A stretch of DNA of 49,118 bases from Actinomadura meyerae (GTDB taxonomy: Bacteria > Actinomycetota > Actinomycetes > Streptosporangiales > Streptosporangiaceae). Where the stretch lies: positions 1 to 49,118 of the forward strand of contig NZ_FZOR01000053.1 of assembly GCF_900188445.1 (NCBI RefSeq). The letters run 5' to 3'. The notes beneath the pieces were generated by a model that did not search any database, was not told where the DNA came from, and saw nothing but the letters and a program-made list of their open reading frames with translations. Below are positions 33,313-41,831 of this stretch, piece after piece (the stretch's first letter is position 1; each line of letters opens with the position of its first letter). A program made the translations under genes and the position numbers.

Positions 33313-34179
33313 TCAGGGGATGGGTTCGGCGGCGACGTGCGCCCAGGTCTGGGTGAACCACAGCTCGCCGCCGATGACGCGCGGTTTCGCGCCGGTCCTG
33401 GGGCCGCCGTCCACCTCGTCCAGCAGGGCCTCGCGGATGCGGTCGGCCGCCGCCTCGTCGGGGGCGCCGGCGAGCCACGGCTCGATGGGGCGCTCCACGG
33501 TGAACACGTCGAGCCGGCGGATGCTGCCGCCCGCCGAGGTGATCATCTCGGTGAGCCGGGCGATGGACGGGGTGCCGGGGTGGCCGGGGTCGCGGAGCCT
33601 CTCGATCCGGTCGCGCTCAGGGCCGGCGAGGTTGCCGCGGACGAGGTCGGCGACGATCACCCGGCCGTCCGGGCGGCAGACCCGCAGCAGCTCGCGCAGC
33701 ACGCCGTCGGGGTCGCCCACCGTGTAGAGCGAGAACCGGGCGGTGACGAGGGAGAACGCGTTGTCGCGGTAGGGCAGCGCGGTGGCGTCCGCCTTGATCG
33801 TCGGACGGTCGGGGCCGATCGGGCGGTGGGGCCGGTGGTCCTCGCGGGTCGCGGCGGCCGGGAGCGGGTCGCCGTCCCCCTGGTCGTCCCCCCGGTCGTC
33901 GGGGCCGCCGTCGCCGGTGATGCGGACGGGGCCGGTGCCGAACTCGACCGTGGACATCCGCCCGGAGGAGCCGCCGGGCCGCGCCGGCGGCTCGGGCATC
34001 GCGTCCACCGCGGTGACGTGCCGGACCCGCGGGGCGAGCGCCGCGGGCATCGGGCCGCGGCCCCGCGCGACGTCCAGGCAGACGTCGTCGCGGCCGGGTT
34101 CGACGAACTCCAGCAGGCGCCGCAGATGCGGGGCGATGGTGCCGCCGCTGCGCTGGACGGCGGGTGCCGGTTGCGGCAC
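33313..34179 (-). CDS. SAM-dependent methyltransferase-like protein with unusual motif I
   Basis: This 288-residue protein resembles type-11 class I methyltransferases. The post-motif regions are clear: DATALPYRDNAFSLVTARFSLYTVGDPDGVLRELLRVCRPDGRVIVADL. Motif I, normally LDVGCGTG, reads LDVARGRG. A ~60-residue low-complexity Gly/Asp/Pro insertion (about 65-125) separates it from motif II. SAM binding is therefore uncertain. GTG 34179 has GAGGGAG upstream. It is convergent with the alcohol dehydrogenase, and its substrate is unknown. Confidence 0.72.
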   Translation of the reverse strand: MPQPAPAVQRSGGTIAPHLRRLLEFVEPGRDDVCLDVARGRGPMPAALAPRVRHVTAVDAMPEPPARPGGSSGRMSTVEFGTGPVRITGDGGPDDRGDDQGDGDPLPAAATREDHRPHRPIGPDRPTIKADATALPYRDNAFSLVTARFSLYTVGDPDGVLRELLRVCRPDGRVIVADLVRGNLAGPERDRIERLRDPGHPGTPSIARLTEMITSAGGSIRRLDVFTVERPIEPWLAGAPDEAAADRIREALLDEVDGGPRTGAKPRVIGGELWFTQTWAHVAAEPIP

Positions 34180-34315
34180 TGGTGCACTCCCTCGGCTCGG
34201 GCCGGCTCCCCTGGACGGGCGCGCCGGGCGGGGCGTGAAGCCGGGTTTCGTCAGTTATGACTCACCGCCGGGGACGGAAGTTCGCACTGCCGGAGGAGAA
34301 AATCCGCTCCCCGGC

Positions 34316-34477
34316 TCATCCGCGCAGGTGCTGCCCGTAGAGCGCGAGCACGACCAGCACGAAGACGATGATCACGGAGACGCGGGTGGGCATGGGCATG
34401 CGGATCTTCACCGCGACCCAGCGCACGCAGAACGCGGCGAGGAGCGACACGACGACGAGGGCGATGATGCCTTCCAT
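34316..34477 (-). CDS. 53-residue membrane protein
   Basis: This short protein has two hydrophobic helices (IIALVVVSLLAAFCVRWVAV and VSVIIVFVLVVLALYGQHL) with a basic, Pro/Met-containing turn between them, the shape of a small two-helix membrane subunit. ATG 34477 has GGAAGG upstream; the longer frame to 34519 begins in promoter DNA. It lies downstream of nothing on its strand and diverges from 34587. I do not recognise the family. Confidence 0.6.
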   Translation of the reverse strand: MEGIIALVVVSLLAAFCVRWVAVKIRMPMPTRVSVIIVFVLVVLALYGQHLRG

Positions 34478-34573
34478 GGGGTCACCTTCCGAGCGCGGGG
34501 GAGTGCCGCCTGACAGCACGATAGACGTGTAAGGAATCGGTTACCCGCGGGTTCGCCGGGGTGCCGCTACCGA

Positions 34574-34579
34574 TAACCT
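34574..34579 (+). promoter_or_regulatory. -10 of leaderless gene at 34587
   Basis: TAACCT is followed by 7 bases and the GTG at 34587. No ribosome-binding site lies in between. Confidence 0.6.
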
Positions 34580-34586
34580 CACCTTC

Positions 34587-34985
34587 GTGGCAGATGAGAA
34601 GGAAGTAGACGGCCGGGACAAGCTCGACGCCATGGCGACCAACCTCGCGCGGGGGCGGGTCGCCCTCGGGGTCGCGGCGTTCGCCGCGCCGGGGCTCACC
34701 GTGAAGCTGATGGGGATGGGCGGCGGCAGCGACCCGGGCCGCGACTACATGGTCCGGATGTTCGCCGCCAGGGAGATCGCGCTCGGCGCCGGGTACCTGC
34801 TCAGCGACGGTCCGGCGCGCAAGCTGTGGGGGCGGCTCGGGCTTCTGGCCGACTCCCTGGACGTCGTCAACGGGCTGAAGACGCGCAAGGCGCTGCCGCT
34901 GTGGGTCACCGCGGGCGCCGTGGGCGTCGCGGGCGCCGCCGCCGGGATCGGCGCCGCGAAGGCCGGCACCGACATCGTGCGCTGA
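34587..34985 (+). CDS. Small membrane protein (DUF4267-like)
   Basis: This 132-residue protein has an acidic N-terminus and three or four hydrophobic stretches: ARGRVALGVAAFAAPGLTV, MFAAREIALGAGYLL, ARKLWGRLGLLADSLDVVNG and WVTAGAVGVAGAAAGIGAA. The AREIALGAG segment and the 'aP-G' helix recall DUF4267-type membrane proteins, but this is only a resemblance. The GTG is leaderless. It diverges from a small membrane protein, and a multidrug exporter follows after 84 bases. Confidence 0.65.
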   Translation: MADEKEVDGRDKLDAMATNLARGRVALGVAAFAAPGLTVKLMGMGGGSDPGRDYMVRMFAAREIALGAGYLLSDGPARKLWGRLGLLADSLDVVNGLKTRKALPLWVTAGAVGVAGAAAGIGAAKAGTDIVR

Positions 34986-35069
34986 CGCCGCGCCCGGGGC
35001 CGGGTGATCCTGTCCGGCCCCTGGGTAGATGTCCCCCGCACGGCTGCGGCATCCGGCGGGGGGCGGGGC

Positions 35070-37109
35070 ATGACGACGGCGAAGGACGAGGCGCGGGACG
35101 AGCGGGCCATGCCGAAGGGCCGCGAGCTCTACGTGATCCTCGGCGCGCTCATGCTCGCGCTGCTGCTGGCGGCGCTCGACCAGACGATCGTGTCCACGGC
35201 GCTGCCGACGATCGTCAGCGACCTCGGCGGGCTCAACCACCTGTCGTGGGTCGTGACGGCCTACCTGCTCGCCTCGACGGCCTCGACGCCCCTGTGGGGC
35301 AAGCTCGGCGACCAGTACGGGCGCAAGCGGCTCTTCCGCGCGTCCATCGTCCTCTTCCTGATCGGCTCGGCGCTGTGCGGCCTGTCCCGGGACATGTTCG
35401 AGCTGATCGTCTTCCGCGCCGTGCAGGGGCTCGGCGGCGGCGGGCTGCTGGTGCTCGTCGTCGCGATCGTCGGGGACGTGGTGCCGCCCCGCGAGCGCGG
35501 CCGCTACCAGGGGCTGTTCGGCGCGGTCTTCGGCGTGTCGAGCGTCTGCGGCCCGCTGCTCGGCGGCTGGTTCGTCGACAACCTGTCGTGGCGCTGGGTG
35601 TTCTACATCAACCTGCCGCTCGGCATCGTCGCGCTGATCGTGATCGCCGCCGTCCTGCCCGCCACCGGGCAGCGCGAGCGGCACCGCATCGACTACCTCG
35701 GCACGCTGCTGATCGTCGGCTGGGCGGTCGGGCTGGTGCTGATGACCACCTGGGGCGGGACGCAGTACGCCTGGTCGTCGGCGCCGATCATCGCGCTCGG
35801 CGCCGGGTCCGTGGCGCTGATCGCGGTGTGGCTGCTGGTCGAGCGGCGCGCCGCCGAGCCGATCATGCCGCCGGCGCTGCTGGCGAACCCGGTGTTCGCG
35901 CTGGGCGCGGCGATCAGCTTCGCGGTGGGCTTCGCGATGTTCGGCGCGCTGACGTTCCTGCCCATCTTCCTGCAGGTGGTGCACGGCGTGTCGCCGACCC
36001 TGTCGGGGGTCTACCTGCTGCCGATGATGCTGGGCCTGCTGGTCAGCTCGATCGGCTCAGGGCAGCTGATCACCCGCTTCGGCCGCTACAAGGTCTTCCC
36101 GGTGGTCGGCACGCCGCTCGTCGCGCTGGCGCTGTGGCTGTGCTCGAACCTGAGCGAGACCTCCTCCACGGTCTCGATGAGCCTGCGGTTCGCGCTGCTG
36201 GGCTTCGGGCTGGGGATGGTGCTCCAGGTGCTCGTCATCGCCGTCCAGAACGCGGTGTCGTACCAGGACCTGGGGTCGGCCACGTCCGGGGTGACGTTCT
36301 TCCGCCAGATCGGCGGATCGTTCGGTGTGGCGGTGTTCGGGTCCATCTTCAGCAACCAGCTCGCCGGTCATGTCGACGATTTGGCGGGGATCCTGCCGCG
36401 GGGGTTCGACCCTGCGTCCGTCCAGGGGAACCCCATGCTGCTCGACCGGTTCCCAGCGGAGGTCAAGCAGGCCGTCCTGCACGCCTACGCGGAATCGATC
36501 GACTCGGTCTTCCTGGGGGCCGTGCCGGTGGCGGCGGTCGCGTTCGTGCTGACGTGGTTCTTGCGGGAGGTCCCGCTGCGGGCGACGTCCCAGACGCAGG
36601 ACTACGGCGAAGGGCTCGGTGCGGCGCCGACCGTCCGCTCGTCCAGGCATGAGATAGAGCGCTGCTTGAGCGCACTGATGCGCAAGGACCCGAAGGCGGC
36701 CGAGCTCTACAGCAGGCTGGCCCGGCTCTGCGGGGTGGATCTGCCCGCAGGGAGCGTGTGGGCGCTGTGCCGCATCGCCAAGGACGGCGCCGTCGGCAGG
36801 CAGGAACTCGCCGACCGCGCCGGGGTCACGATCGAGGACGGCCGCCCGTACGTCGACCGCCTCGTCGCCGCCGGGTACGTCCAGCGGGGCGAGACGACCC
36901 TCACGATCACCACATCCGGCCAGACCGTCGCCGAGCGCCTCTTCGACGCCCGCCGCGAGGGCCTCGCCCGGCACGTGCAGGGCTGGGCGCCGGAGGAGCA
37001 TCCGGAGCTGGCCCAGCTGCTGACCGAGCTGGCGCACGAGTCCGTCGGGGACGACGAGGACGGCGGGATCCTGCGCCGCCCGCCGGAGTCCGCCGCCAGC
37101 GGCGCATGA
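35070..37109 (+). CDS. EmrB/QacA-type MFS exporter fused to MarR-like winged helix
   Basis: This 679-residue protein has a DHA2-type MFS domain (about 20-520) with 14 predicted helices. The antiporter motif is ALDQTIVSTALPTIVSDL, and loop 2-3 carries GKLGDQYGRKRLF. A C-terminal ~130-residue segment looks like a MarR winged helix: SVWALCRIAKDGAVGRQELADRAGVTIEDGRPYVDRLVAAGYV and TLTITTSGQTVAERL. This fusion places a putative DNA-binding domain on an exporter. Such fusions are known in related actinobacteria. GGGGGGCGGGGC lies just before ATG 35070. Confidence 0.88.
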   Translation: MTTAKDEARDERAMPKGRELYVILGALMLALLLAALDQTIVSTALPTIVSDLGGLNHLSWVVTAYLLASTASTPLWGKLGDQYGRKRLFRASIVLFLIGSALCGLSRDMFELIVFRAVQGLGGGGLLVLVVAIVGDVVPPRERGRYQGLFGAVFGVSSVCGPLLGGWFVDNLSWRWVFYINLPLGIVALIVIAAVLPATGQRERHRIDYLGTLLIVGWAVGLVLMTTWGGTQYAWSSAPIIALGAGSVALIAVWLLVERRAAEPIMPPALLANPVFALGAAISFAVGFAMFGALTFLPIFLQVVHGVSPTLSGVYLLPMMLGLLVSSIGSGQLITRFGRYKVFPVVGTPLVALALWLCSNLSETSSTVSMSLRFALLGFGLGMVLQVLVIAVQNAVSYQDLGSATSGVTFFRQIGGSFGVAVFGSIFSNQLAGHVDDLAGILPRGFDPASVQGNPMLLDRFPAEVKQAVLHAYAESIDSVFLGAVPVAAVAFVLTWFLREVPLRATSQTQDYGEGLGAAPTVRSSRHEIERCLSALMRKDPKAAELYSRLARLCGVDLPAGSVWALCRIAKDGAVGRQELADRAGVTIEDGRPYVDRLVAAGYVQRGETTLTITTSGQTVAERLFDARREGLARHVQGWAPEEHPELAQLLTELAHESVGDDEDGGILRRPPESAASGA

Positions 37110-37117
37110 CCCCGGGG

Positions 37118-37148
37118 CCGGAGACTTAGCCGGCCCGGAGACTTAGCC
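37118..37148. repeat. 14-bp direct repeat after MFS-MarR gene
   Basis: CCGGAGACTTAGCC occurs at 37118-37131 and 37135-37148, just past the gene's stop. It does not contain the stop itself but fits the pattern of duplications at gene ends. Confidence 0.55.
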
Positions 37149-37240
37149 CACATGGCGTTGCGCCATCATGGATGTAATCTCATACTGACTAACCGAATCT
37201 CACTCGGTTTCGGGACGGAACCCCACAACTTGGAGGCGCA

Positions 37241-38374
<1,134 letters not shown>

Positions 38375-38389
38375 CGATCTCGCCGCGTA

Positions 38390-38422
38390 GTCTGCCCCTG
38401 GAGCCCCGCTCCGGGGGCAGAC
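38390..38422 (+). terminator. Hairpin after thiolase gene
   Basis: GTCTGCCCC (38390-38398) pairs with GGGGCAGAC (38414-38422), and the inner GGAG/CTCC extends the stem, giving about 14 pairs counting one wobble, with a CCCCG loop. It lies 15 bases after the stop. No T-run follows, so it may be only a partial terminator. Confidence 0.55.
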
Positions 38423-38477
38423 GCCGCTCTGGGGGCGGACGCGGCTCCAGGGCTGGACGCCGTTTCCGACCGGGACG
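38406..38477. repeat. 18-bp imperfect tandem repeat, four units
   Basis: Four units of about 18 bases (CCGCTCCGGGGGCAGACG and variants) fill the thiolase-crotonase gap. The last unit ends beside the ribosome site GACGAGGGC of the crotonase. Confidence 0.6.
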
Positions 38478-38482
38478 AGGGC

Positions 38483-39277
38483 ATGTACGAGACGATCATC
38501 TACGCGGTGGACGAGCGGATCGCGCGGATCACGCTGAACCGGCCGGAGGCGCGCAACTCGCTCAGCGACCAGATGATCGGGGAGCTGCTCGACGCGTTCG
38601 GGAAGGCGAAGGCCGACCCCGCCGTCCGGGTGATCGTGCTGACGGGCGCGGGCGACCGGGCCTTCTGCGCGGGCGCCGACCTCGGCGGGCTCGGGCGGGC
38701 CCAGGCGGACGGCCGCCCGGTCGCCGACGCCGCCGCCATCCGCGACAGCGCCCCGTTCCGCCTGTTCACCGCGTTCCCGAAGCTCGGCAAGCCGATCATC
38801 GCGCGGCTCGCCGGGCACGCCGTCGCGGGCGGGCTCGGCCTCGCCGCCGCCTGCGACCTGGTGATCGCCGCGGACGACGTCAAGCTCGCCACCCCCGAGG
38901 TCAACGTCGGCCTCTGGCCCATGATGATCATGGCGATCATCAACCGGAACGTCGCGCCCAAGCACGCGTTCAAGCTCTACTACACGGGCGCCCGCATCAC
39001 CGCCGCCGAGGGCCGCGACATCGGCCTGGTGACCGAGGCCGTCCCGCGTGCCGACCTCGACGCGCGGGTGGACGAACTCGCCCGCACCATCGCGTCCAAG
39101 AGCCCGCTCGGCCTCCGCCGGGGCCGCGACGCCTTCTTCGCGATCGAGGGCCGCCCGCTGGAGGACCAGGTGGCCCACCTGCTGGGCGAGCTGGTCGAGC
39201 TGGCCGCCACGGAGGACGCCAAGGAGGGCATCACGGCCTTCCTGGAGAACCGCACCCCGGACTTCCAGGGCCGCTGA
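38483..39277 (+). CDS. Enoyl-CoA hydratase/isomerase family protein (crotonase)
   Basis: This 264-residue crotonase-fold protein has the oxyanion-hole residues in CAGADLGG (62-69) and AGGLG (115-119). Of the two catalytic glutamates of true hydratases, the second is kept (E139 in TPEV), but the first position is Gly (G119). It may therefore be an isomerase, another crotonase activity, or a low-activity hydratase. ATG 38483 has GACGAGGG upstream. It lies downstream of the thiolase. Its stop codon begins a seven-unit tandem repeat. Confidence 0.88.
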   Translation: MYETIIYAVDERIARITLNRPEARNSLSDQMIGELLDAFGKAKADPAVRVIVLTGAGDRAFCAGADLGGLGRAQADGRPVADAAAIRDSAPFRLFTAFPKLGKPIIARLAGHAVAGGLGLAAACDLVIAADDVKLATPEVNVGLWPMMIMAIINRNVAPKHAFKLYYTGARITAAEGRDIGLVTEAVPRADLDARVDELARTIASKSPLGLRRGRDAFFAIEGRPLEDQVAHLLGELVELAATEDAKEGITAFLENRTPDFQGR

Positions 39278-39366
39278 CCGGCGCGATCGACCGGCGCGAT
39301 CGACCGGCGCGATCGACCGGCGCGGCCGACCGGCGCGGCTGACCGGCGCGGCCGACCGGCGCGATG
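39276..39366. repeat. 13-bp tandem repeat, seven units, beginning in a stop codon
   Basis: Seven 13-base units (GACCGGCGCGATC with GGCC/GGCT variants) run without a break from 39276, the second base of the crotonase TGA, to 39366. It is the longest of the stop-proximal repeats in this window. Confidence 0.85.
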
Positions 39367-39470
39367 CCGCCGCCGAGTGTCGGAGGACCCGCCCAGGGGC
39401 GCCCCATGGACCGTCCCGTAGGGCGCGGCCGGATGTCCGGGTGTGGCATTGATCTTGCCGCGGTCCGGAC

Positions 39471-39493
39471 CGGTCCCCGAGACTGGGGGACCG
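39471..39493 (+). promoter_or_regulatory. Leader hairpin before the sensor gene
   Basis: CGGTCCCC (39471-39478) pairs with GGGGACCG (39486-39493) across a 7-base loop, 24 bases before GTG 39518 and just upstream of its AAGGAG site. It could be a leader structure. The rest of the 39367-39517 gap holds no clear promoter motif that I can name. Confidence 0.4.
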
Positions 39494-39517
39494 CCCCCCG
39501 AAGGAGAGCGACCGAGC

Positions 39518-40930
39518 GTGCGTCTCAAGCTTCCCGGCCTCCGCACCGTCGCGGGCCGAGTCCTGGCCCTGTCCGCCCTGGCGCTGGCGGCGCTCGGCGT
39601 CCTGGCCGCCACGCTGACCGCCGGGGCGGGGCACGCCCGCGACGGGCTCGGGGCGCTCGGGCACCGGGAAGGCCCCATGGTCGTCGCCACCAGCGACATG
39701 TACCTCGCGCTCAGCGACATGGACGCGCAGGTCACGAACGCCCTGCTGACCGGAGGCGAGAACGGCTGGCTGTGCGACCCGGAGAACGCGGGCGCCAGCT
39801 GCGAGCGCAGCGATGAGCGGCAGGTGTACGACATCCGCCGCGAGGACGCCCAGCGGGCCGCGCTGCAGGCGGCCCTGCTCGCCCGTGACGAGCAGGGGCG
39901 GCAGCAGACCGTCCAGTCGGTGCTGGACGGCCTGCACACCTACGACCAGTACGTCCAGGCGGCGATGGAGGCCGGGCGGCGGCGGGCGGGCCCGACCGCC
40001 GCGCTGCCGCCGGACGGCGTCCGGCAGTACCGGGCCGCGACCGGGCTGATGACGCGGGATCTGCTGCCGAAGGCGTACAACCTCACGCTGGACGGCGCGG
40101 CCGACGTCGACACCGCCTACCGGGACGAGCACGCCGCCGTCAGCGCGGGCCGGTGGCTGGTCCTCGGCGCCGGGACCGCGCTGATCGCCGCGCTGGGCGC
40201 CCTCCAGGTGTACCTGGCGCGGCGGTTCCGGCGGCTGGTCAGCCTGCCGCTGGCGGCCGCGCTCGCCGGGGCGCTGGTGCTGACGGTCGCGGGCGCGTCC
40301 CTGCTGGCCACCGAGGCCGACCACCTGAAGGCGGCCAAGGCGTCGGGCTTCGATCCCGTCCTCACGCTCACCCGCGCCCGCGCGATCGGCAAGGGCCTCG
40401 ACACCGACCGGGCCCGCCAGCTCCTCGACCCGGCGCAGGGCGACCGCTACGACCAGATGTACCTGGAGAAGTCCCAGACGATCCTCTACATCGGCGGCGC
40501 GACCAGCCTGGCCGACTACTACCGCGAACTCGACGAGCGGCTCGCCGGGCCCAAGCGCACCGTCGACTTCGGCGGGTTCTACGGCACCCGCGCACGCAAC
40601 GCCGAGGACGTCCGCGCTCTCCTGGACGGCTACCGCAAGTACCAGGACCACGACCGCACCGTCCGGTCCCTCGCCGAGAGCGGCCGGCGGGACGCCGCCG
40701 TCCGCGCCCACCTGGACCCGCGTTGGGCGCCCCTCGCCCACCCGGTGTTCCGGGCGCATGACCAGGAGCTGGACGCCCGGATCAGCCACTACGACTTCCT
40801 CCGCACCCGCCGTGTGGCCGACGGCGACCGCGCCGTGGAGCCGTGGGGCTGGCTGCCGGCCGCCGCCGCGCTGGCCCTCGCCGCCCTCATCGCGGCGGGC
40901 GTCTGGCCGCGCCTGTCGGAATACCGCTGA
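39518..40930 (+). CDS. Four-helix transmembrane sensor protein (GlnX-like)
   Basis: This 470-residue membrane protein has four helices (about 13-34, 212-234, 241-264 and 445-463) and two large external domains (35-210 and 265-440), both helix-rich. There is no kinase or cyclase domain. In mycobacteria the protein GlnX has four helices and, with the solute-binding GlnH, transmits Asp/Glu levels to the kinase PknG. A solute-binding gene follows 23 bases downstream here, so the resemblance is in architecture and order. AAGGAG precedes GTG 39518. A general assignment is safe, but GlnX orthology is inferred. Confidence 0.72.
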   Translation: MRLKLPGLRTVAGRVLALSALALAALGVLAATLTAGAGHARDGLGALGHREGPMVVATSDMYLALSDMDAQVTNALLTGGENGWLCDPENAGASCERSDERQVYDIRREDAQRAALQAALLARDEQGRQQTVQSVLDGLHTYDQYVQAAMEAGRRRAGPTAALPPDGVRQYRAATGLMTRDLLPKAYNLTLDGAADVDTAYRDEHAAVSAGRWLVLGAGTALIAALGALQVYLARRFRRLVSLPLAAALAGALVLTVAGASLLATEADHLKAAKASGFDPVLTLTRARAIGKGLDTDRARQLLDPAQGDRYDQMYLEKSQTILYIGGATSLADYYRELDERLAGPKRTVDFGGFYGTRARNAEDVRALLDGYRKYQDHDRTVRSLAESGRRDAAVRAHLDPRWAPLAHPVFRAHDQELDARISHYDFLRTRRVADGDRAVEPWGWLPAAAALALAALIAAGVWPRLSEYR

Positions 40931-40953
40931 CACCGAGAGACGGGAGCCCGCCC

Positions 40954-41817
40954 GTGCACGCCGCCCGCAGCACGCTCACCTTCGCCGCGTCGACCGCCCT
41001 GGCAGGGCTGGCGGTGCTGCTCCTGGCGGTGACCGTGGTGGCGGCGCCGCTGGTGAGCGGCGCCGACGAGCCGCCGTCCATCACCGACCGGGACACCTTG
41101 GTCATCGGCGTCAACGACGACCGGCCGGGCCTCGCCATGCGGGCCGGGGACGGCACGTTGAAAGGCTTCGACATCGATGTCGCGACCTACGTGGCCGGAC
41201 AGCTGGACGTCGCGCCGAAGGACGTGACCTTCAAGCCGCTGTCCTCGGACCAGCGGGAGAAGGCGCTGAGCGACGGCAAGGTCGACATGGTGATCGCGAC
41301 GTACTCCATCACGCCGGAACGCAAGGCCAAGGTCACCTTCGCCGGGCCGTACTACGTCGCGCACCAGGACATCCTCGTCCGGCAGGGGGACGGCTCCATC
41401 AGGGGCGTGCGCGACCTGCGCGGCAGGCGGCTCTGCCAGGTCTCCGGGTCGAACTCCTGGCGCCGGGTGACCGAGGAGCGCAGGGTTCCCGCCGCGCTCG
41501 TCTCGGCGGCCTCCTACGCCGACTGCGTCAAGGCCCTGGCCGGCGGGCGGCTGGACGCCGTCTCCACCGACGACCTGATCCTCGCCGGATACGCGGCCGC
41601 GCCCGGCTCCCGCGTCACCGTGGTGAACGCGCCGTTCTCCGACGAGCGCTACGGCATCGGCCTGCGCAAGGGCGACGTGAGCGGCTGCCGGGCCGTCAAC
41701 CGCATCCTGACGGGCATGTACCAGAACGGCGCCGCGGAGACCCTCCTCGACCAGTGGTTCGCCACCTCCGGGCTCAACATCGCCATCACCGTCCCCCAGT
41801 TCGAGGGCTGCGCCTGA
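40954..41817 (+). CDS. Glutamate/aspartate-type solute-binding protein (GlnH-like)
   Basis: This 287-residue periplasmic-type binding protein (SBP family 3) has VIGVNDDRPGLAMRAGDGTLKGFDIDVATYVA, TYSITPERKAKVTFAGPYYVAHQD and SGSNSW, typical of actinobacterial glutamate-binding proteins. The N-terminal helix (about 10-35) has no lipobox cysteine, so it is secreted or held by an uncleaved signal anchor, unlike most such proteins. No permease or ATPase genes are adjacent. It lies between the four-helix sensor and the beta-helix protein, so it probably signals rather than transports. Confidence 0.87.
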   Translation: MHAARSTLTFAASTALAGLAVLLLAVTVVAAPLVSGADEPPSITDRDTLVIGVNDDRPGLAMRAGDGTLKGFDIDVATYVAGQLDVAPKDVTFKPLSSDQREKALSDGKVDMVIATYSITPERKAKVTFAGPYYVAHQDILVRQGDGSIRGVRDLRGRRLCQVSGSNSWRRVTEERRVPAALVSAASYADCVKALAGGRLDAVSTDDLILAGYAAAPGSRVTVVNAPFSDERYGIGLRKGDVSGCRAVNRILTGMYQNGAAETLLDQWFATSGLNIAITVPQFEGCA

Positions 41818-41831
41818 GGGCACCCGCCGCG

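Noticed and set aside
39443..39517. Extension of the sensor protein upstream of GTG 39518.
   Set aside because: It spans the hairpin and ribosome site, and the extra residues lack membrane or domain character.
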